Shown: positions 63,350 through 64,000 of the stretch, one piece after another
Layout of the letters: every line of letters begins with the position of its first letter
How positions within the stretch are numbered: the stretch's first letter is position 1
Assembly (NCBI RefSeq): GCF_013177695.1
Contig: NZ_WOEY01000058.1
Span: 1-64,000 of the forward strand
Reading direction: 5' to 3'
Source of the DNA: Paraburkholderia solitsugae
Lineage (GTDB): Bacteria; Pseudomonadota; Gammaproteobacteria; Burkholderiales; Burkholderiaceae
Length of the DNA stretch: 64,000 nucleotides
Position numbers and translations under genes: made by a program
The notes under the pieces: generated by a model
The model's input: only the letters and a program-made list of their open reading frames with translations
The model's database searches: none
What the model was told of the DNA's origin: nothing

Positions 63350-63421
63350 GCGGACGTGATGACTCAGGATGTGGTTTCCGTCGACGAAACCACACCGTTG
63401 AGCGAGGTGGCGAACGGAGCA
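63350..63421 (+). pseudogene. CBS-domain fragment
   Basis: The codons read DVMTQDVVSVDETTPLSEVA, the start of a CBS motif, then run in frame into the next gene. The stretch has no start of its own and is about a third of a CBS repeat. It looks like the leftover of a CBS-domain gene lost before the stress-protein gene. Confidence 0.5.
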
Positions 63422-63445
63422 CAAGCTTCGGGGGAACGGGACATC

Positions 63446-63931
63446 ATGTATCAGAAGATTCTGTTAGCGGTAGACGGAAGCGACACATCGAAACGAGCCA
63501 CGGAAGAGGCATTCCGGATCGCGGCGTTGGCTCGCGCTCGCGTGCACGCGTTATACGTCGTAAGCAAATGGGGGATCGCTCCGTATGCCGGCTACTATGA
63601 ACCGGAGGCGCTCGGCACAGTGCTGCGAGAAGACGGCCGGCTAGCGTTGGAAGCGGTGCGCGTGGCGATGGCCGACCGGGGGATCCCGGGCGATATCGAA
63701 ATCGACGAAACGCAAAATGCCGCCGACGATATCCCGAGCTGTCTCGAACGGTGCATTCAGCGGCAGAAGATCGATCTCGTTGTGATGGGAACACACGGCC
63801 GGCGCGGCGCGAGCAGGATCGTGCTGGGTAGTGTGGCCGAGCGTTTACTGCGCATTTCGACCTGTCCCGTGTTGCTTGTGCGCTCGCCTGGCAACGAGAC
63901 TGCGCAGGGCGGGCAGGGTGCCCACGGTTAA
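63446..63931 (+). CDS. Universal stress protein (UspA family)
   Basis: The 161-residue protein starts MYQKILLAVDGSDTSKRATE and has the nucleotide loop GTHGRRGASRIVLGSVAERL. It resembles the one at 34192. ATG 63446 has GGGGGA about 12 bases upstream; a frame from 63356 would add the CBS fragment. No FNR box was found, but a GGGACTTCCC element lies near 63258-63267. Confidence 0.9.
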   Translation: MYQKILLAVDGSDTSKRATEEAFRIAALARARVHALYVVSKWGIAPYAGYYEPEALGTVLREDGRLALEAVRVAMADRGIPGDIEIDETQNAADDIPSCLERCIQRQKIDLVVMGTHGRRGASRIVLGSVAERLLRISTCPVLLVRSPGNETAQGGQGAHG

Positions 63932-64000
63932 GCCAGGACCTCGGAAGGACCGGTCGCGGCAGGTCTGGGAGAACAGAGATGGGAGTCGGCATGCAAATCG

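Noticed and set aside
63979..64000. Start of a further gene at the right edge (ATG 63979 or 63991)
   Set aside because: Only a few codons are present; GGGAG precedes the second ATG, but no product can be named.

Overview
This is a GC-rich window from a beta-proteobacterium of the Burkholderia/Paraburkholderia type, probably a secondary chromosome. The evidence is a cluster of catA-benABCD with a BenM-like regulator, Burkholderia-style small proteins (DUF4148-, DUF3562- and DUF3564-like), a class I PHA synthase, an N-type ATPase operon, and a dense block of universal stress proteins. No rRNA, tRNA, CRISPR array, integrase or insertion sequence was seen.

Layout. 1-4.5 kb: the 3' end of pntB, a deletion scar joining an Ohr fragment to a WYL regulator that has lost its HTH, a BKACE-family enzyme, phaC and a ferritin-like protein. 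4.6-10.5 kb: catA-benABCD (minus strand) and a divergent benM-like LysR gene, converting benzoate to cis,cis-muconate. 10.5-17.7 kb: an unassigned signalling/effector block made of a degenerate-receiver/LuxR/cNMP-binding regulator, a class III nucleotidyl cyclase with TPRs, a PAP2/haloperoxidase-like protein with a Gly-Gly-Ala-rich N-terminus, and a subtilase. 18.4-23 kb: exbD-exbB-tonB divergent from a TonB-dependent receptor.

23-38.2 kb is an ethanol/alcohol oxidation island. It holds an NAD aldehyde dehydrogenase, a PQQ alcohol dehydrogenase carrying the Asp-x-Asp motif of lanthanide-type enzymes, a fusion of a XoxJ-like binding protein with cytochrome c, pqqABCDE, a sigma54 activator of the AcoR type, a SatP-type acetate transporter and acetyl-CoA synthetase. 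Matches to -24/-12 promoters lie before the alcohol dehydrogenase, the aldehyde dehydrogenase and pqqA. I infer that the nearby activator switches on alcohol oxidation and cofactor synthesis together. The products would flow alcohol to aldehyde to acid to acetyl-CoA.

34-64 kb looks like a low-oxygen island. An FNR/Anr-type gene, a receiver protein and a sensor kinase/NarL-type regulator pair sit among five universal stress proteins, an N-ATPase operon (atpDCQRBEFAG order), an oleate-hydratase-like protein, a potassium channel, an acetoacetyl-CoA-reductase-like enzyme, two zinc alcohol dehydrogenases and a CBS-BON protein. Six perfect TTGAT-N4-ATCAA boxes and several near matches precede these genes. 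A second, longer palindrome built on GGGAATTTCC occurs upstream of both the receiver/FNR operon and the ATPase operon, and is a candidate site for the NarL-type regulator. The island also contains decayed genes: arcC with a frameshift and damaged N-terminal motif, an arcB stub, and PAS, CBS and kinase/ATPase fragments. These suggest recent remodelling.

The best candidates for undescribed biology are the cyclase/cNMP-regulator/PAP2/subtilase block, the lanthanide-type alcohol oxidation island with its own TonB system and fused accessory protein, and the two-motif low-oxygen control circuit.
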